DNA from: an uncultured Prevotellaceae bacterium
GTDB taxonomy: Bacteria > Bacteroidota > Bacteroidia > Bacteroidales > Bacteroidaceae
DNA: 64,000 nucleotides
Direction: 5' to 3'
Assembly (NCBI GenBank): GCA_900318815.1
Contig: ONMA01000005.1
Location: 82,628-146,627 of the forward strand
This document shows, in pieces, positions 61,854-64,000 of this stretch. Position 1 is the stretch's first letter; every line of letters starts with the position of its first letter. The position numbers and the translations under genes were made by a program. The notes under the pieces are model-generated. The model was not told the origin of the DNA and made no database searches. It saw nothing but the letters and a program-made list of their open reading frames with translations.

Positions 61854-62056
61854 ATGAAGAAAATCCTTTTTATCGTCGGTTCGCTGAGGGAAGGCTCCTT
61901 CAACCGACAGTTGGCCCGCGAGGCCGAGCAGATGATTGGCGCACGCGCCGAAGTGACTTACGTGTAGACTTCAAGGACGGGCGAATCGTGTGCGACGGCA
62001 AACATTCGTTCATCTGGTCGTGGGAGGATGAAGATGACGAAATAGAAAACCTTTAA
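61854..62056 (+). pseudogene. NADPH-dependent FMN reductase N-terminus joined to acidic-tail fragment
   Basis: The ATG at 61854 begins [20 protein letters not shown], the FMN-binding start of NAD(P)H-dependent FMN reductases (GSLRxGSFNRxLA). It stops after 37 residues at 61967, whereas the family is about 170-190. In a different frame, 61964-62056 encodes DFKDGRIVCDGKHS and FIWSWEDEDDEIENL, whose DNA nearly matches 55996-56033. A deletion that joined two genes is the simplest reading. This accounts for most of the gap 61595-62199. Confidence 0.65.
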
Positions 62057-62136
62057 CGTCAGAAGATATATGAAACATTTATATAAATTAAGGTGAAGAT
62101 TTTCTGCAAAACGAAACATATTTGCGAAAATCTTTG

Positions 62137-62144
62137 TATCTTTG
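62137..62144 (+). promoter_or_regulatory. -7 element for YraN-fusion gene
   Basis: TATCTTTG matches TAnnTTTG, 55 bases upstream of the start at 62200. Confidence 0.5.
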
Positions 62145-62199
62145 TCCCGATTTAAACAAATCATCTCAATCTGCCATTAGCAAAGAAAAAAAACAAGTT

Positions 62200-62895
62200 A
62201 TGACCATCAACGAAGTATTCGGACTGCGCAACCAGGGGCGCAAGGAGGAGGCTTACGAAGCGGCAAGAGTGATTTACGCCACTGACAAGAGCCCCTACGC
62301 CTCGACGGCGATGTTCTGGACGGCAGTCGATATGCTGAAGATGCGGGTGGGTGAGGATCAAATGGAGGAGGCAAAGAAGATATACATGGCGTTGGAACGG
62401 TTGCTGACCAATATGAAAGACGAGAAGGGATGGATGCACGATGCCATGAAGAAATGTCTGGCTTTGATGGAAAGAGGCAATAATCGCGAGAGACTGTTGG
62501 AGGAAGGCCCCCAACACTTGCAGATGGGCATCTGGGGCGAGGAGCTGGCTGTGGCCTATCTCCGCGAAAAGGGATATGTCATCCTTGAACGCGACTGGCA
62601 CTCAACACACCGCGACATCGACATCATAGCTCGGCAAGGGGAAAGGATAGTGTTCGTCGAGGTGAAGACGCGACGCAACCGTGACTTCGCAGATCCGATA
62701 CAGGCCATTAACTACCAGAAGCGGAAAAATCTGCGCCTCGCCATCAACCACTACCTCCACTATCGAAAAATCGACAATCCTTGGCGCTTCGATGTCATCA
62801 CTGTCGTGGGTGAAATGGGAAGCAAAATGCCTGAAATCAACCATATTGAGGATTTCAACATCATTGATTCGCCCAAGAGACGATATTATAGGTAA
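62200..62895 (+). CDS. YraN/UPF0102 endonuclease-like protein with an extra N-terminal helical domain
   Basis: The 231-residue protein starts at 62200 (MTINEVFGLRNQG), matching its paralogue at 55898. Residues 1-95 are the same helical domain (EEAYEAARVIYA, MFWTAVDMLKMR, EEAKKIYMALERLL). Residues about 105-231 are a YraN/UPF0102 domain of the Holliday-resolvase-like PD-(D/E)XK fold: IWGEELAVAYLREKGYVILE, HRDIDIIARQGERIVFVEVK with catalytic D and E-x-K. YraN proteins are normally about 120 residues without such a leader, so this is a fusion. Role in DNA processing is inferred; the family function is not firmly known. Confidence 0.82.
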   Translation: MTINEVFGLRNQGRKEEAYEAARVIYATDKSPYASTAMFWTAVDMLKMRVGEDQMEEAKKIYMALERLLTNMKDEKGWMHDAMKKCLALMERGNNRERLLEEGPQHLQMGIWGEELAVAYLREKGYVILERDWHSTHRDIDIIARQGERIVFVEVKTRRNRDFADPIQAINYQKRKNLRLAINHYLHYRKIDNPWRFDVITVVGEMGSKMPEINHIEDFNIIDSPKRRYYR

Positions 62896-62938
62896 AGCAA
62901 AAATCACCATCAATTTAGTATTATTTTGCAATCTCCGC

Positions 62939-62969
62939 TTTGCATTTCGGAAATTTCTTCGTACCTTTG
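62939..62969 (+). promoter_or_regulatory. Promoter of small membrane protein gene
   Basis: TTTG (62939-62942), 19 bases, TACCTTTG (62962-62969); a full consensus match 50 bases upstream of 63020. Confidence 0.75.
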
Positions 62970-63019
62970 CACCGTTTTAAAACAAATCATCATTTTTAGG
63001 TATCATTTTAAGTTTACTG

Positions 63020-63271
63020 ATGAAGCGAACAAAGATTGAACAATTGTTGGTTGTCATCGCCTGGGCAGGCCTGATTGGCGGCACTCTCTTTACGGTTCTC
63101 TTTAGCAAGGGAATTCTGGAGTCAAATATTGAGATGGCTTTCCCGCAAGCCATTCTGACTTTTGTGGGTGGCATCGGTGCTTCAGTCGTCGGTTGGGCGG
63201 TGCTACTGCAAATCATCAGCATTTCCGACAGAATCCGTAACATTGAAAATCATCTGAAAGGATCTATATAA
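63020..63271 (+). CDS. Small two-helix membrane protein, unknown function
   Basis: The product is 83 residues with two hydrophobic helices (LLVVIAWAGLIGGTLFTVLF and ILTFVGGIGASVVGWAVLL) and a short charged tail (SDRIRNIENHLKGSI). It has a strong promoter of its own and lies 39 bases upstream of nifJ, with which it may be co-transcribed. I do not recognise a family. Confidence 0.7.
   Translation: MKRTKIEQLLVVIAWAGLIGGTLFTVLFSKGILESNIEMAFPQAILTFVGGIGASVVGWAVLLQIISISDRIRNIENHLKGSI

Positions 63272-64000
<729 letters not shown>

Overview
The window comes from a Bacteroidales genome, most likely Prevotellaceae (Prevotella in the broad sense). I infer this from several things read in the sequence: promoters of the Bacteroidetes type (TAnnTTTG, several with TTTG 19-20 bp upstream), weak or absent Shine-Dalgarno sequences, surface proteins ending in type IX secretion (T9SS) sorting-like tails (…GxYLxNGRKVIIK), a pyrophosphate-type phosphofructokinase, 2-oxoacid:ferredoxin oxidoreductases, an AraR-type Nudix regulator and the GGGtGRT/NifU-like gene pair. 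No rRNA, tRNA, CRISPR array or intact insertion sequence was seen.

Layout. 1-9627: secreted or surface proteins (LamG protein, frameshifted discoidin-repeat/GLUG protein, a third T9SS-like cargo) ending in a small acidic-tailed peptide gene. 9628-10315: gene-free, repeat-rich. 10316-14987 (minus): LysM/periplasmic-binding protein, outer-membrane barrel, POT peptide transporter, EEP-family phosphatase. 15106-19127: T9SS type B cargo, uvrA, GtrA. 19282-23817: a giant PL11 rhamnogalacturonan lyase fused to a beta-helical region. 23878-24170: 51-bp tandem repeats. 24234-29484: ADP-forming acyl-CoA synthetase whose 3' end is duplicated, GH25 lysozyme, PPi-PFK. 29666-30157: a decayed PIN toxin-antitoxin module. 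30466-33960: a shrunken surface gene and a GH98 enzyme between two copies of a palindromic repeat. 34256-37172: GGGtGRT, NifU-like scaffold, ROK glucokinase. 37173-39640: an AT-richer island with an AAA/DUF4143 ATPase between direct repeats. 39754-44251: MgtC, then a TatA-TatC operon with two Fe-S proteins carrying Tat motifs. 44421-47524: a 2-oxoacid:ferredoxin oxidoreductase operon interrupted by a DUF559 nuclease between inverted REP-like repeats. 47782-52180: arabinose/sugar cluster (mutarotase, SSS symporter, AraR-like Nudix regulator, araD). 52308-62895: nucleic-acid and conflict genes (SWIM-SNF2 helicase, TPR protein, TOTE-type primase-helicase-PLD protein, helical-repeat protein, Rpn-type PD-(D/E)XK protein, YraN fusion). 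63020-64000: small membrane protein and the start of nifJ.

Two themes stand out. First, many unrelated families of short palindromic repeats sit at gene ends, and some have entered coding sequence (uvrA, the vor operon, a signal peptide). The clearest case is a DUF559 endonuclease gene flanked by inverted REP-like repeats inside the vor operon. Second, the 52-63 kb stretch gathers nucleases, primase and helicases, including two genes sharing an N-terminal helical domain that is fused to different C-termini.
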